A stretch of DNA of 64,000 nt, taken from positions 62,001 to 126,000 of the forward strand of contig NZ_JARULC010000002.1 of the NCBI RefSeq assembly GCF_029688625.1, read 5' to 3'. Below, piece by piece: positions 26,232 through 35,032 of the stretch. The translations under genes were made by a program, and so were the position numbers. The notes beneath the pieces were generated by a model. The model saw only the letters and a list, made by a program, of their open reading frames with translations. It was not told the origin of the DNA and did not search any database. How positions within the stretch are numbered: position 1 is the first letter of the stretch; the number at the start of each line of letters is the position of its first letter. Source of the DNA: Qipengyuania marincola (GTDB lineage: Bacteria > Pseudomonadota > Alphaproteobacteria > Sphingomonadales > Sphingomonadaceae).

Positions 26232-27329
26232 ATGCAACTCGATTTCTTTCCCTCGAAGACGCTGACCGTCTATCTGGCGAAGCTCTTCGTCGTGCGGATA
26301 CTCGCGATGCTGTTCATGCTCGTGCTGGTTCTGATGATGCTCGACCTCTTGTCCAACAGCGGCAAGATCCTGGCGGTGGAGGGCAATGGCCAGGGCGAAT
26401 TGCTGACTTATGCGGGCTTGCGCATACCCCAGCTGATCCAGAGCTTCCTGCCCTATTCGGTGCTTCTGGCGACGCTCATCACCCTGGTGACGCTGAACCA
26501 GAATAGCGAGGTCATCGCGATGAAGGCGGCCGGGCTGTCGGCCCACCAGGTGCTCGCCCCGCTCCTGCTGACGGCAGGGATCGTCTCGCTGCTGAGCTTT
26601 GCCTTCAACGAGCGCATCACCACCCGGTCGACGGCAACGCTCAAGGCCTGGGAGGCAGTCGAGTACGGAGCGATCCCGGAGGAATCCGACGTTCGCGCGA
26701 ATATCTATCTGAGCGATGGGGCAGGCGTGCTCAACGCCGCGAACCTGACCGGGACCGGCGAGAATATCGTGATGCGCGACGTAACCTGGTACGCGCGCAA
26801 TGCCGAGGGGACGATCCTCGAACAGATCAACGCCGATCGCGCGACCTATGCCGCGCCAGGCTGGCGCCTCGAAGGCGCGGAACGCTTCATGGTGCAGAAT
26901 GCGGTCAGCGATACGCCAGAGGCGCCGATCGTCGGTGAAGGATTGACGCCCTCCCAGATCGACCTTGCGAAAGTCGATCCGGAAACCCAGCCCTTCTGGG
27001 AGCTTTCCGGTTCGATCGACGCATACGAAGCGGCCGGACGCCGCACGGCGGAACTGCGCGCCAAATGGTGGCACAAGATCGCCGGGCCACTGTCCGCCTT
27101 CCTGATGCCGCTGCTGGGCGCGGTGGCAGCCTTCGGCCTGGCGCGATCGGGCCAGCTGTTCGTGCGCGCGATCATCGGCATGGCCTTGGGCTTTGCCTAT
27201 TTCGTGGTCGACAATGCCGCGCTCGCCATGGGCAGTTTCGGTGGCTACCCGCCCTTCCTTGCGGCGTGGGCGCCCTTCCTGCTGTTCGTCCTGATCGGCG
27301 AGACCGTGCTGATCCGGACAGAGGAATGA
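26232..27329 (+). CDS. lptG: Lipopolysaccharide export permease LptG
   Basis: A 365-residue partner of LptF. The N-terminus FFPSKTLTVYLAKLFVVRIL and the MKAAGLSAHQVLAPLLLTAG coupling-helix region are typical, with six membrane segments in a 3+3 layout and a periplasmic domain between. The start at 26232 lies just after the lptF stop, so the longer open frame is discarded. Its stop overlaps the start of the acetyltransferase gene (ATGA). Confidence 0.92.
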   Translation: MQLDFFPSKTLTVYLAKLFVVRILAMLFMLVLVLMMLDLLSNSGKILAVEGNGQGELLTYAGLRIPQLIQSFLPYSVLLATLITLVTLNQNSEVIAMKAAGLSAHQVLAPLLLTAGIVSLLSFAFNERITTRSTATLKAWEAVEYGAIPEESDVRANIYLSDGAGVLNAANLTGTGENIVMRDVTWYARNAEGTILEQINADRATYAAPGWRLEGAERFMVQNAVSDTPEAPIVGEGLTPSQIDLAKVDPETQPFWELSGSIDAYEAAGRRTAELRAKWWHKIAGPLSAFLMPLLGAVAAFGLARSGQLFVRAIIGMALGFAYFVVDNAALAMGSFGGYPPFLAAWAPFLLFVLIGETVLIRTEE

Positions 27330-27844
27330 GCGGCTGGCATATTCGGCTCGCGCGGCCGGACGACGCCGAGGCTTACTCCGAGGTCGAGGAGGATGCGGCC
27401 GGGCTGCTTCGCGAAGATCCTTCGCTGGTCGGCATCCCCGTCCCGCCGACCGAAGACGCGGCCCATTACCGTAGTCTCATCCGCAGGGGCCATTGTCTGA
27501 CCGCCTATGAGGGCGAGCGGGTTATCGGCTTTGCCGCGGCCGCCCCGCTCCGGCGCGAATTGCACCTTGCCGAGTTGAGCGTGGCCCGCAGCCACCAGCG
27601 CATCGGCGTAGGGGCGACGCTGCTGGAGGCGCTGGCGATCGATGGCCGCAACTCGGGCATGCGGGCCATCACGCTCAACACCTATATCGACATTCCGTGG
27701 AATGCGCCCTTCTATGCCCGTCACGGCTTCGTGGAGCTGCAGGATTTCGAAGGCCGCCCGCATCTTGCGCAATCGCTGGAAAAGGCGGTGGCGCTGGGCC
27801 TCCCGCGCGAACGCCGTTGCGCGATGATCCGCTTCCTCACCTGA
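27326..27844 (+). CDS. GNAT family N-acetyltransferase
   Basis: A 172-residue GNAT fold. The acetyl-CoA site motif RSHQRIGVGATLLEALAIDG (a V-x-x-x-x-R/Q-x-x-G-x-G/A loop) is intact, with ITLNTYIDIPWNAPFYARHG as the C-terminal substrate half. The acceptor is unknown. The ATG overlaps the lptG stop, so it is cotranslated with the LPS export permeases, which may only reflect operon packing. Confidence 0.85.
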   Translation: MSGWHIRLARPDDAEAYSEVEEDAAGLLREDPSLVGIPVPPTEDAAHYRSLIRRGHCLTAYEGERVIGFAAAAPLRRELHLAELSVARSHQRIGVGATLLEALAIDGRNSGMRAITLNTYIDIPWNAPFYARHGFVELQDFEGRPHLAQSLEKAVALGLPRERRCAMIRFLT

Positions 27845-27863
27845 GCGCTGCGCACGGAAGTGC

Positions 27864-27888
27864 GGAACGGCTGTGCCGATCGAACGTC
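27864..27888 (+). promoter_or_regulatory. Possible EcfG-type promoter before the small lipoprotein gene
   Basis: GGAAC at 27864-27868 and CGTC at 27885-27888 with a 16-bp spacer. The -35 is exact, the -10 differs by one base from CGTT. It stands about 30 bp from the lipoprotein ATG. Weaker than the exact sites further along. Confidence 0.4.
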
Positions 27889-27916
27889 ATGTCAGCGACA
27901 GTCGTTGGAGTTACCC

Positions 27917-28174
27917 ATGAAGATTACCACCGCATTCGTAGCCATTCTCCCGGCCTTCGCGCTGGCCGCCTGCGGTTCGGAGCAGCCCGAACCCGACACC
28001 AGCTATGAAGAGCAATTGCCTGCTCCGGTGCCCGAAGGCGGCGAGGGGCTGGCCTCGGTACCCGACAACGACAGCATCGAAGGCGGCGCGGACGAGCAGG
28101 TCGACGAGCAATATGCAGGCGATGCCCAGTTGCCCGAAAGCATGGATGATACGGCGGCCGACGCCGGGCAGTAG
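27917..28174 (+). CDS. Small acidic lipoprotein
   Basis: An 85-residue protein with signal peptide and lipobox ALAACGS, so the mature lipoprotein starts at a cysteine near residue 19. The rest is very acidic, rich in E, D, Q, P and G and low in hydrophobic residues, probably disordered. No family is recognised. A possible EcfG-type promoter lies upstream, so it could be stress-induced. Converges with the desaturase. Confidence 0.7.
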   Translation: MKITTAFVAILPAFALAACGSEQPEPDTSYEEQLPAPVPEGGEGLASVPDNDSIEGGADEQVDEQYAGDAQLPESMDDTAADAGQ

Positions 28175-28175
28175 G

Positions 28176-29273
28176 CTAAGCGGCGCGGCGCCCCATGGTG
28201 CTGCGCGCGATCCGCAAAACCAGCACTGCCATGCCCTTGTGGTTCGCCCCGTGATAGGTCGAACCGTCCCCCAGTTCGCGCACCAGCCGACGATGCGCCT
28301 CGGGCAGCGAATGATAGGGCATCGAGGGCATCAGATGGTGCAGCGCATGATAGCGCAACCCCACCGGCGCCCAGATTTCCGCCACCAGGCCCGGCGGCGG
28401 CACGTTGACGCTGTCGAGAAACTGGGCGGTGACGGTCATCGCCTCGCCCTCGTTCTCCCACAGATGCGCGACCAGCGTGCGCAGCTGGTTGAGCGTCGCA
28501 GTCACCGAGACGATCGCGAGAGCTATCAGGATCGGGCGCCAGCCAAGCGCAAAGATGCTGCCGATCAGCAGCCAGGACCATGCGAACCCGCCAAATTCCT
28601 GCCAGAAGACACGCTTCTTCAGCGTTCCTTCGGGTGGGCGGCGACGGAACTCGGGATTGATCGCCAGCGCGGAAAAGCGCTGCCACGTCAATTGCCGGAT
28701 CGGCGGCAGGATCGCACCCAGCGGCACGAGCACCGCGAAGCGGAACAGCAGTGCGACCGGTGCAAGCAGCGCGACAGCCACGAACAGCGGCAGGCTCCAC
28801 GGCTTCATCAGGGCGAGCGGCAGGTATTCGGGATCTTCCACCGTGCCATACTGCGTGCGCTTGTGGTGCAGCGTGTGCACGCCCTCATACATGAAGGACG
28901 GGGTCAGCAGCGGAATTCCCACGAGCACATTCCATGCCGAGCGAAACCCGGGCAATGCATCGCGATGCAGGTGCGAAATCTCGTGAATGAAAAGCAGCGC
29001 GCGATAGAGCGACAGGGCCGAAACGATGCCCAGCACCACGGCCGGACCCACGCTGTCCACGAGTATCGCCCCGGCAAGCGCGGCATAGCCCAGCACGGCA
29101 GAAACGATCAAGTCGGGCCAGTAGATTGCGGCCCGCGCCTCGGCGATGTCCTTGGTGAGGTCGCGCGCGGCACGCAGCATCGCCTTGTCATCCGGCATCT
29201 GCGCGTGCCAGCCCGCGCCGGCATTGCGGCGCGCGACGAGATCGGCAGAGGGAATGGTCTGGTGTGCGGTCAT
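28176..29273 (-). CDS. Fatty acid desaturase family protein
   Basis: A 365-residue membrane di-iron enzyme. All three histidine boxes are present: HEISHLHRD, HTLHHKRTQYG and HALHHLMPSMPYHSL. Four to six membrane segments surround them. It would place a double bond in, or otherwise hydroxylate, a lipid acyl chain; the substrate cannot be told. It converges with the small lipoprotein gene with only one base between stops. Confidence 0.88.
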   Translation of the reverse strand: MTAHQTIPSADLVARRNAGAGWHAQMPDDKAMLRAARDLTKDIAEARAAIYWPDLIVSAVLGYAALAGAILVDSVGPAVVLGIVSALSLYRALLFIHEISHLHRDALPGFRSAWNVLVGIPLLTPSFMYEGVHTLHHKRTQYGTVEDPEYLPLALMKPWSLPLFVAVALLAPVALLFRFAVLVPLGAILPPIRQLTWQRFSALAINPEFRRRPPEGTLKKRVFWQEFGGFAWSWLLIGSIFALGWRPILIALAIVSVTATLNQLRTLVAHLWENEGEAMTVTAQFLDSVNVPPPGLVAEIWAPVGLRYHALHHLMPSMPYHSLPEAHRRLVRELGDGSTYHGANHKGMAVLVLRIARSTMGRRAA

Positions 29274-29434
29274 GGCTCCGAATTTCCTGAAAGGCCCCTA
29301 TCGCAAAAGGGCGGGGGAATACAGCACAGGCTTGCGATCATCGTGATCGACCAAGCACCGATTGCAGGCTGTTTCCTTGACAAAGATCATCAAGCACACA
29401 ACGGGCTAACCCACGCTGAACGGGAGGCAAGCTC

Positions 29435-30592
29435 GTGTCGTCGGGCCAGATAGTGATCGAAGAGATTGGGGGCAAGAAGGGGCGCGCGCGCTTTGTCGAC
29501 CTCGGCAGGTCGTTCGCCGCGCGCGAGCAGCATTCCGTGCCGCAGCTGCGGTCCGAACAACTGGAACTCGTGGACCCGGACAAGAACCCGTTCTTCGGTC
29601 ATGCCAGCCACCAGTTCTTCATCGCCCGGCGCGATAGTCGCGATGTCGGGCGGATTTCGGCGCATATCGATCGCCTCGCGCTCGAGCTTCCCGCCGAACA
29701 GGGAATGGGTCCCGGCACGGGCATGTTCGGCTATTTCGATGCGGAGGACGAAGGCGTGGCGAAGGCTCTGCTCGCCAGGGCCGAGGAATGGCTGCGCGAA
29801 CAGGGAATGACCCGGGCGCTTGGCCCCATATCCATGTCCGTCTGGGAAGAGCCCGGCCTGCTGGTCAGTGGCCAGGACCATTCACCCATGATCATGATGG
29901 GTCACCATCCGGCCGACTATGCGCACTGGATCGAGGCGGCGGGCTATGACCGCGCGAAAACGCTCCTGACCTACGATCTCGATGTGACGCAGGACTTCCC
30001 TCCCCTCGTGCGGCGGATCGTACAGTCGGGAGAGCGCAACGATCGCATCCGCATCCGCCCGGTCGACAAGTCGCGATGGGCGCAGGAAGTCGAGATCGTG
30101 CTGGCCATCCTCAATGACGCCTGGTCGAAAAACTGGGGTTTCGTGCCCTTCACGCCCGACGAGATCGCCTATGCCGGCAAGAAGCTGAAGCCGATCATCC
30201 GCGAGGATATCAACATGATCGCCGAGCTCGACGGTCGTCCGGTCGCCTTCATGCTGACCTTTCCGGACGTCAATCGCGTGCTCAAGGACATCGACGGAAA
30301 GCTCTTCCCCTTCGGATGGTTTCGCCTGCTCCGCTGGCTGCGCAAGCCGACCGCGGCCGACATGCGCGTGCCCCTGATGGGTGTGCTGCGCGAATTGCAC
30401 AATTCGCGGCTGGCAAGCCAGCTGGCCTTCATGATGATCAGCAATATTCGCGACAATGCCGCGAGCCGATATGGCGCGCAGCGCGCCGAGATCGGCTGGA
30501 TCCTGGACGACAACCAGGGAATGAAGGCCATCGCCGACGCCATCGAGAGCTCGGTCAATCGCGAATACGCGATCTATCGCAAGCGACTCTGA
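29435..30592 (+). CDS. GNAT-like hypothetical protein
   Basis: A 385-residue cytosolic protein found widely in alphaproteobacteria. It looks like two acetyltransferase-type halves: the first with FIARRDSRDVGRISAHIDRL and the second with EDINMIAELDGRPVAFMLTF and GWILDDNQGMKAIADAIESS. The acetyl-CoA loop is not clear, so activity is uncertain. GTG start with GGGAGG about 8 nt upstream. It lies upstream of the single-domain response regulator gene. Confidence 0.7.
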   Translation: MSSGQIVIEEIGGKKGRARFVDLGRSFAAREQHSVPQLRSEQLELVDPDKNPFFGHASHQFFIARRDSRDVGRISAHIDRLALELPAEQGMGPGTGMFGYFDAEDEGVAKALLARAEEWLREQGMTRALGPISMSVWEEPGLLVSGQDHSPMIMMGHHPADYAHWIEAAGYDRAKTLLTYDLDVTQDFPPLVRRIVQSGERNDRIRIRPVDKSRWAQEVEIVLAILNDAWSKNWGFVPFTPDEIAYAGKKLKPIIREDINMIAELDGRPVAFMLTFPDVNRVLKDIDGKLFPFGWFRLLRWLRKPTAADMRVPLMGVLRELHNSRLASQLAFMMISNIRDNAASRYGAQRAEIGWILDDNQGMKAIADAIESSVNREYAIYRKRL

Positions 30593-30642
30593 TCGCGATA
30601 GTTGCACCGGGGCCACGCTGCGTGGCCGTTTGCATTCGGCCC

Positions 30643-30668
30643 GGAACGGAATGCGGCGATGTGCCGTT
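30643..30668 (+). promoter_or_regulatory. EcfG-type promoter before the single-domain response regulator
   Basis: GGAAC (30643-30647), 17-bp spacer, CGTT (30665-30668). This is an exact match to the alphaproteobacterial general stress sigma factor consensus, 42 bp before the ATG at 30711. Confidence 0.75.
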
Positions 30669-30710
30669 GGTCGAGACAGGCACTGGGCCTGACAAGCACT
30701 TTATCGGTCT

Positions 30711-31148
30711 ATGGCAAACACTTCCGCTCGAACGAAACCGGCCACAGCCGCGCTGCCCAAGCGCGTGCTGATCGTGGAAGACGATGCCGTGCTGGGCCTG
30801 TCGCTGGAACAGGCGCTGGAGGATGCGGGCGTCCGGGATGTCGAGATTTGCGCATCGACCGAAGCGGCGCTCGCGGCATTGCGACGCGAGCGACCCGATG
30901 CGATCGTGCTAGACGTGCATCTGGCAGATCGCGACGATGGATGGGCGATCGCGGAAATTGTCAGGACACTCGGCCCCGACAGTCCGCGCATCGTGTTCTC
31001 CACCGGCATGCCGCAGGACATTCCCGAAGACATCGCCGAAATGGGCTGCGTTCTCGCCAAGCCCTATGATACGGACACGCTGGTCGACATCCTGCGCGAG
31101 CCCAAGCGCCGCGGCCTGATTTCACGCCTGCGTGGCAAGCTCGGCTGA
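30711..31148 (+). CDS. Single-domain response regulator, SdrG-like
   Basis: A 145-residue receiver with no output domain. The acidic pocket is IVEDDAV and the phosphorylatable aspartate is D68 in IVLDVHLAD; the threonine is in FSTGM and the lysine in LAKPYD. The F-x-T-G arrangement resembles the FATGUY receivers of the general stress response, such as SdrG of Sphingomonas. An exact EcfG-type promoter lies upstream and the stress locus is next door. The role as a phosphate relay or input for PhyR is inferred from this. Confidence 0.82.
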   Translation: MANTSARTKPATAALPKRVLIVEDDAVLGLSLEQALEDAGVRDVEICASTEAALAALRRERPDAIVLDVHLADRDDGWAIAEIVRTLGPDSPRIVFSTGMPQDIPEDIAEMGCVLAKPYDTDTLVDILREPKRRGLISRLRGKLG

Positions 31149-31249
31149 CTGGCCGGGCGGTTCCACCCCTCCAGATCTCGAAATAGTCGATTTTGCCCGC
31201 TTCGCACGGCAAGCTTCACGGCATTATAAGCTTGAGAGTGCCGACCAAG

Positions 31250-31288
31250 AAAAAAGGCCTTCACCGGATTTTTCCGGTGAAGGCCTTT
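31250..31288 (-). terminator. Strong hairpin terminator, best on the minus strand
   Basis: A perfect 15-bp stem AAAGGCCTTCACCGG / CCGGTGAAGGCCTTT (31253-31267 and 31274-31288) with a 6-base loop. On the minus strand it is followed by six T, so it ends the FNR-type transcript; on the plus strand it also follows the response regulator gene with a short T run. Confidence 0.85.
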
Positions 31289-31421
31289 CGGGATCGTATC
31301 ACCAGCCGCTTGGACGGGAGGGGGGTCTCGGCGGTGACATAGACTAAATGGTCGTCCTGAAATGGGGTTCCCTGAAAAATGAAAAATTTTCGCGGGCTGC
31401 CCAAAGTCTTCTGAACGACCG

Positions 31422-32168
31422 TCAAATGAACGGTCGCAGGCTGTTTTCCTCGCGATTGTATTGGGCGACATCGGCTGCAGCGTCGAGGTCGGGAACGCAG
31501 ATTTCGCGCGACTTCCAGATCACCAGGCCTTCGCGCTCGAGCTGGCGGATCGTCCGGTTGGTATGCACCAGCGACAGACCCAGCATGTCGGCAATCTGGT
31601 TCTGCCTGATCGCCAGATGCAGGACATTGTCGCGGGCTGCGAGCCCGGTCTGGAGTGCACGGTCGAGCAGCCAGACGGCAAGATAAGTAACCCGCTCTCG
31701 CGCGCTTCGTTGTCCAAGCGCGACGATGTGCTCCTCGAGCAACCGCTCCTCCTTCGCCGCCAGCCAGGTGATGTCGTAGCCCAGTCGGGGATGCTGCGTG
31801 AGAAGATCGGTAAAGTCGTCACGCTTGAAGACGCATAGCCGCGTGCCGACAAGGGCTTCGATCGAGTGACCCGCCGGTTCGTCGAAAGCACCCTGCAAAC
31901 CGGTGAGATCGCCGGGAAACATGAAATTCACGATCTGGCGCCGCCCGTCGTCCAGCGTACGGAACCGAATCATTACCCCTTCAAGAATCGTGTAAAGCCG
32001 CTTGCTCTGCTCGCCTTGGATGACCAGCGCCTCGCCATCGTCGACCGCAATCTCGCAATCCTTGAAGCTCGCCATGTAGCCAAGCTGGTGCGGCGACAGG
32101 GGCCGAAGACCGCGGCAGGTCTGAAGCGGGCATCCCTCGCACTCATATGGCTCGGCAATCTCACGCAT
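31422..32168 (-). CDS. FNR-type Crp family regulator with [4Fe-4S] cysteines
   Basis: A 248-residue regulator. Cysteines C10, C13, C18 (ECEGCPLQTC) and C112 (RLCVFKRDD) match the four cluster ligands of FNR in order and spacing, so it probably senses oxygen. The cyclic-nucleotide-like beta barrel is followed by a Crp-type helix-turn-helix (QNQIADMLGLSLVHTNRTIRQLEREGL). The start at 32168 is fixed by a GGAGGAGCGAAAATG ribosome site; the longer frame is not supported. It could control the bd oxidase or other low-oxygen genes. It lies inside the stress locus but points away from phyR. Confidence 0.9.
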   Translation of the reverse strand: MREIAEPYECEGCPLQTCRGLRPLSPHQLGYMASFKDCEIAVDDGEALVIQGEQSKRLYTILEGVMIRFRTLDDGRRQIVNFMFPGDLTGLQGAFDEPAGHSIEALVGTRLCVFKRDDFTDLLTQHPRLGYDITWLAAKEERLLEEHIVALGQRSARERVTYLAVWLLDRALQTGLAARDNVLHLAIRQNQIADMLGLSLVHTNRTIRQLEREGLVIWKSREICVPDLDAAADVAQYNREENSLRPFI

Positions 32169-32258
32169 TTTCGCTCCTCCCCCTCGACGCCGCGACCCGA
32201 CGGCAAAAAAGCCACGCGATGAAACCGTTGGCACCATCGCGGCCCGCCCATTCTAACA

Positions 32259-32283
32259 GGAACCTTCGTCCATTGAAGGCGTT
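32259..32283 (+). promoter_or_regulatory. EcfG-type promoter of phyR
   Basis: GGAAC (32259-32263), 16-bp spacer, CGTT (32280-32283), an exact EcfG consensus 30 bp before the phyR ATG. It predicts positive feedback of the stress sigma factor on its own activator. Confidence 0.8.
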
Positions 32284-32313
32284 CCATGCGCGCACTTAAC
32301 CAAAAGGGGTCTT

Positions 32314-33105
32314 ATGTCGCTTGGTGATCAAATTGCCCGCAACCTTCCGTATTTGCGCCGCTATGCGCGTGCGCTCACCGGCTCGCAGGCCACGGGCGAT
32401 GCTTTCGTTCGCGCAACGCTTGAAGCCGCTCTGGCCGATGATGGCCTGAAAGCCTCGCTCGAAGGCGGCCGTGTCCCGCTCTACCGTGCCTTCAACAAGG
32501 TCTGGTCGAGCGCTTACATGGATATTTCCGAACCAGTCGGCGCCGATAGCCACGAGGGCGCGGCGCAGGATCGCCTTAAGTCGATCACGCCGCTCAATCG
32601 CCAGGCGCTTCTCCTGACGACGCTGGAGGACTTCTCCGTCGAGCAGGCAGCCGACGTCATGGAGATGGAACCTTCCGATATCGAGCGCCTGGTCCAGGAA
32701 GCGGTGAGCGAAATCGACAAGGAATCGTCGACCAGCGTGCTCATCATCGAGGACGAGCCGCTGATCTCGATGCAGCTCGAGGATCTGGTGACCTCGCTCG
32801 GCCACGAGATCTGCGGTACCGCCGCCACGAGGACGCAGGCACAGGAAGTCGTCGCGGACAAGACGCCGGGCCTCGTCCTGGCGGACATCCAGCTGGCTGA
32901 CGGGTCCTCGGGCCTCGATGCCGTGGACGATATCCTTGCCATCAGCAGCGTGCCGGTGATCTTCATCACGGCCTATCCCGAACGACTGCTGACCGGCGAC
33001 CGCCCGGAGCCGACCTATCTGGTCACCAAGCCGTTTCAGGAACAGACGGTCCGTGCGGCAATCAGCCAAGCGCTCTTCTTCGGCTCCAGCCGCCCGCTCG
33101 GCTGA
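32314..33105 (+). CDS. phyR: General stress response regulator PhyR
   Basis: A 263-residue partner-switch protein. Residues 1 to about 135 are a sigma-like domain resembling EcfG (LPYLRRYARALTGSQATGDA, then LEDFSVEQAADVMEMEPSDI), and residues from about 140 are a receiver with D190 in LADIQLADGSSG and lysine in LVTKPFQEQ. When phosphorylated, PhyR binds NepR through the sigma-like part and frees EcfG. Preceded by an exact EcfG promoter and followed by a strong terminator. Confidence 0.97.
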   Translation: MSLGDQIARNLPYLRRYARALTGSQATGDAFVRATLEAALADDGLKASLEGGRVPLYRAFNKVWSSAYMDISEPVGADSHEGAAQDRLKSITPLNRQALLLTTLEDFSVEQAADVMEMEPSDIERLVQEAVSEIDKESSTSVLIIEDEPLISMQLEDLVTSLGHEICGTAATRTQAQEVVADKTPGLVLADIQLADGSSGLDAVDDILAISSVPVIFITAYPERLLTGDRPEPTYLVTKPFQEQTVRAAISQALFFGSSRPLG

Positions 33106-33130
33106 TCTCGGCAAACATGATGCGAAGTAG

Positions 33131-33158
33131 AGGCCCGCCGGAAACGGCGGGCCTTTTT
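33131..33158 (+). terminator. Rho-independent terminator after phyR
   Basis: A perfect 10-bp stem AGGCCCGCCG / CGGCGGGCCT around a GAAA tetraloop (33131-33154), followed by four more T. It lies between phyR and the convergent kinase gene. Confidence 0.92.
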
Positions 33159-33167
33159 CGTGGCGCG

Positions 33168-34871
33168 TCAGCTTTCGCCGGACGTGTCCTGCGGGGCGCG
33201 CAAGGCGAATTCGCTCGGTTGGCGGACCGGTACCAGCAGGGTGCAACGCACACCGCGCTCGTCGAACTCCAGCTCGACCGGGTGCCGCAATTCGTGGGCG
33301 ACGATCTTCTCGATCAGTTCGGTGCCGAAGCCGCGGCGGCTCGGCTGGCGGACCAAGGGCCCGCCACGCTCGGTCCATTCCACCTTGGCCAGCCGTTCGT
33401 TGATGTTCGACCAGTGTATCTCGACCCGCCCCCCTTCGACGCTGAGCGCACCGTATTTCGCAGCGTTCGTCGCCAGTTCGTGCAGGGCTAGGCCGAAGCT
33501 CAGAGCATCGTTGGGCGCGAGGTCGACGTCCGGCCCGTCGAGCACCACCTCGTGTTCGGCCGTGCGCGAATAAGGTGCGAGTTCGACTTCGGCCACGGAG
33601 CGGATCGGCGTCGTGCCCCATTCCGACTTGGTCAACAGGTCGTGTGTTGCAGACAGCGCGCGTATCCGGCCATCGATCCCTTCTGCGAAATCGTCGAGGT
33701 CCGTCGCCCGGCGTCGGGTCAGCGAAACGATCGACAGGACGTTGGCGAGCGTATTCTTCACCCGGTGATTGAGTTCGCGGGTGAGCGAATCGCGGATCGA
33801 ATTCTGCTGTGCGAACCAGTCGAGCGAGCGACTGTCCTCGACCGCCTGCTGCGCCAGCAGCCGCGCGATCAGCATCAGCAGGCTGGCAACCGCAAGGCCG
33901 AACAGCAAGGTGATCATCGCCATGGTCGACAAGGCATCTGTCCGCGCGGATTCGACGATCAGTTGCATGCGCCGCCCCGCGATATCGAGTTCGCGTTCGA
34001 CGCGGGTCGTTGAGCCTTTCCATCCGGGCAATTCCGCCAGGAGCTCCCGCTCACCCCCGTCGACATCGTAGAGCCTGGCCGAGAAACCCTCGTAAGTGAC
34101 CAGCTCTGCGGCGGATTCGAGAAACTGGGGGGCATTGAACGGGCTATAGATAAAGCCCAGAAGTTCCCGCCCCATGTCCGACTGACGGAAGACGGGCATG
34201 AAGATGAGGAAACCGGGTTCGCTGCCACCACCTTCCTGTGCCAGCGTGACCGGACCGCTGGCCGTGGGACGTTCCTCAAGCCTCGCGGCATCCATGGCGG
34301 CGCGACGAACCGGCTCGGAATACATGTCGAAGCCGAGCGCGCGGCGATTGCGGATCGTGTCCGGACGCAGGAATAGGATGGGCACGAGCAGCGGCCTCGG
34401 CCGCTCCTCCAGCGAAGGCGTGACGCGCACGCGCGATACCCGCCCTTCCGACAGGCGGTCTTCGAACTCCGGCACCATAGGAGAGGTCACTACCGGAGCC
34501 CATCCAATTCCTTCCGCGCCCCGATAATTCGAATCGAGGCGCAACTCGTCGACAAAGCGGCGGAACAGTCCACTGGTTATCTCGTCCTGCGTGCTCAGCA
34601 GTGCCGACCCCGCCCGCAGATAGGACGTGCTGGTAAAGGCCCGGCGCTCGATCGCGGAAGCCATGGCCTGTGCACGACGATTGACGTCGGCTTCCTCGCG
34701 CTGGGCCTCCCCGCGTTCGATCGCGAACAGGCTGACCAGCGTGATCGCGATCACCAGCAGGAAGATCAGGATCGGCACCGCGCGCGGGTATTCGGCCAGC
34801 AATCGCCGGCGTTTGCCTTTGCCTTCGAAATCCTCGACTAGCAGCGCTCGCCCCTCAATACGGTTGGTCAT
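33168..34871 (-). CDS. CHASE-domain HWE/HisKA_2 sensor histidine kinase
   Basis: A kinase of about 567 residues. One membrane segment near residues 30-50 (AVPILIFLLVIAITLVSLFA), a periplasmic CHASE sensor (about 60-300, with GAEGIGWAPVV and LGFDMYSEPVRRAAM), a second membrane segment (MAMITLLFGLAVASLLMLIA), and a cytosolic kinase with the phosphorylated histidine in ELNHRVKNTLANVLSIVS and ATP motifs ALHELATNAAKYGAL and RRGFGTELIEKIV. Kinases of this class next to phyR (PhyK, PhyP, PakF) control PhyR phosphorylation. The start at 34871 is chosen for lack of better; an ATG at 34910 is possible. Confidence 0.9.
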   Translation of the reverse strand: MTNRIEGRALLVEDFEGKGKRRRLLAEYPRAVPILIFLLVIAITLVSLFAIERGEAQREEADVNRRAQAMASAIERRAFTSTSYLRAGSALLSTQDEITSGLFRRFVDELRLDSNYRGAEGIGWAPVVTSPMVPEFEDRLSEGRVSRVRVTPSLEERPRPLLVPILFLRPDTIRNRRALGFDMYSEPVRRAAMDAARLEERPTASGPVTLAQEGGGSEPGFLIFMPVFRQSDMGRELLGFIYSPFNAPQFLESAAELVTYEGFSARLYDVDGGERELLAELPGWKGSTTRVERELDIAGRRMQLIVESARTDALSTMAMITLLFGLAVASLLMLIARLLAQQAVEDSRSLDWFAQQNSIRDSLTRELNHRVKNTLANVLSIVSLTRRRATDLDDFAEGIDGRIRALSATHDLLTKSEWGTTPIRSVAEVELAPYSRTAEHEVVLDGPDVDLAPNDALSFGLALHELATNAAKYGALSVEGGRVEIHWSNINERLAKVEWTERGGPLVRQPSRRGFGTELIEKIVAHELRHPVELEFDERGVRCTLLVPVRQPSEFALRAPQDTSGES

Positions 34872-34923
34872 GCGTGGTATAACTATGTCGCGCCCCCAAA
34901 ATCGTTCCATTCCCGATTCTGCG

Positions 34924-34948
34924 GGAACCAGCGCAGGGGTGCTGCGTT
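34924..34948 (+). promoter_or_regulatory. EcfG-type promoter of nepR-ecfG
   Basis: GGAAC (34924-34928), 16-bp spacer, CGTT (34945-34948), an exact consensus 84 bp before nepR, so the sigma factor operon is autoregulated. Confidence 0.8.
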
Positions 34949-35032
34949 ACGCCTGCACACGAAGATGGGATCGTACCGCCTCCGTAAAACTGCGGGGTGG
35001 TGGCGTGTGGTAATGGAAATACCTGGATCGAT

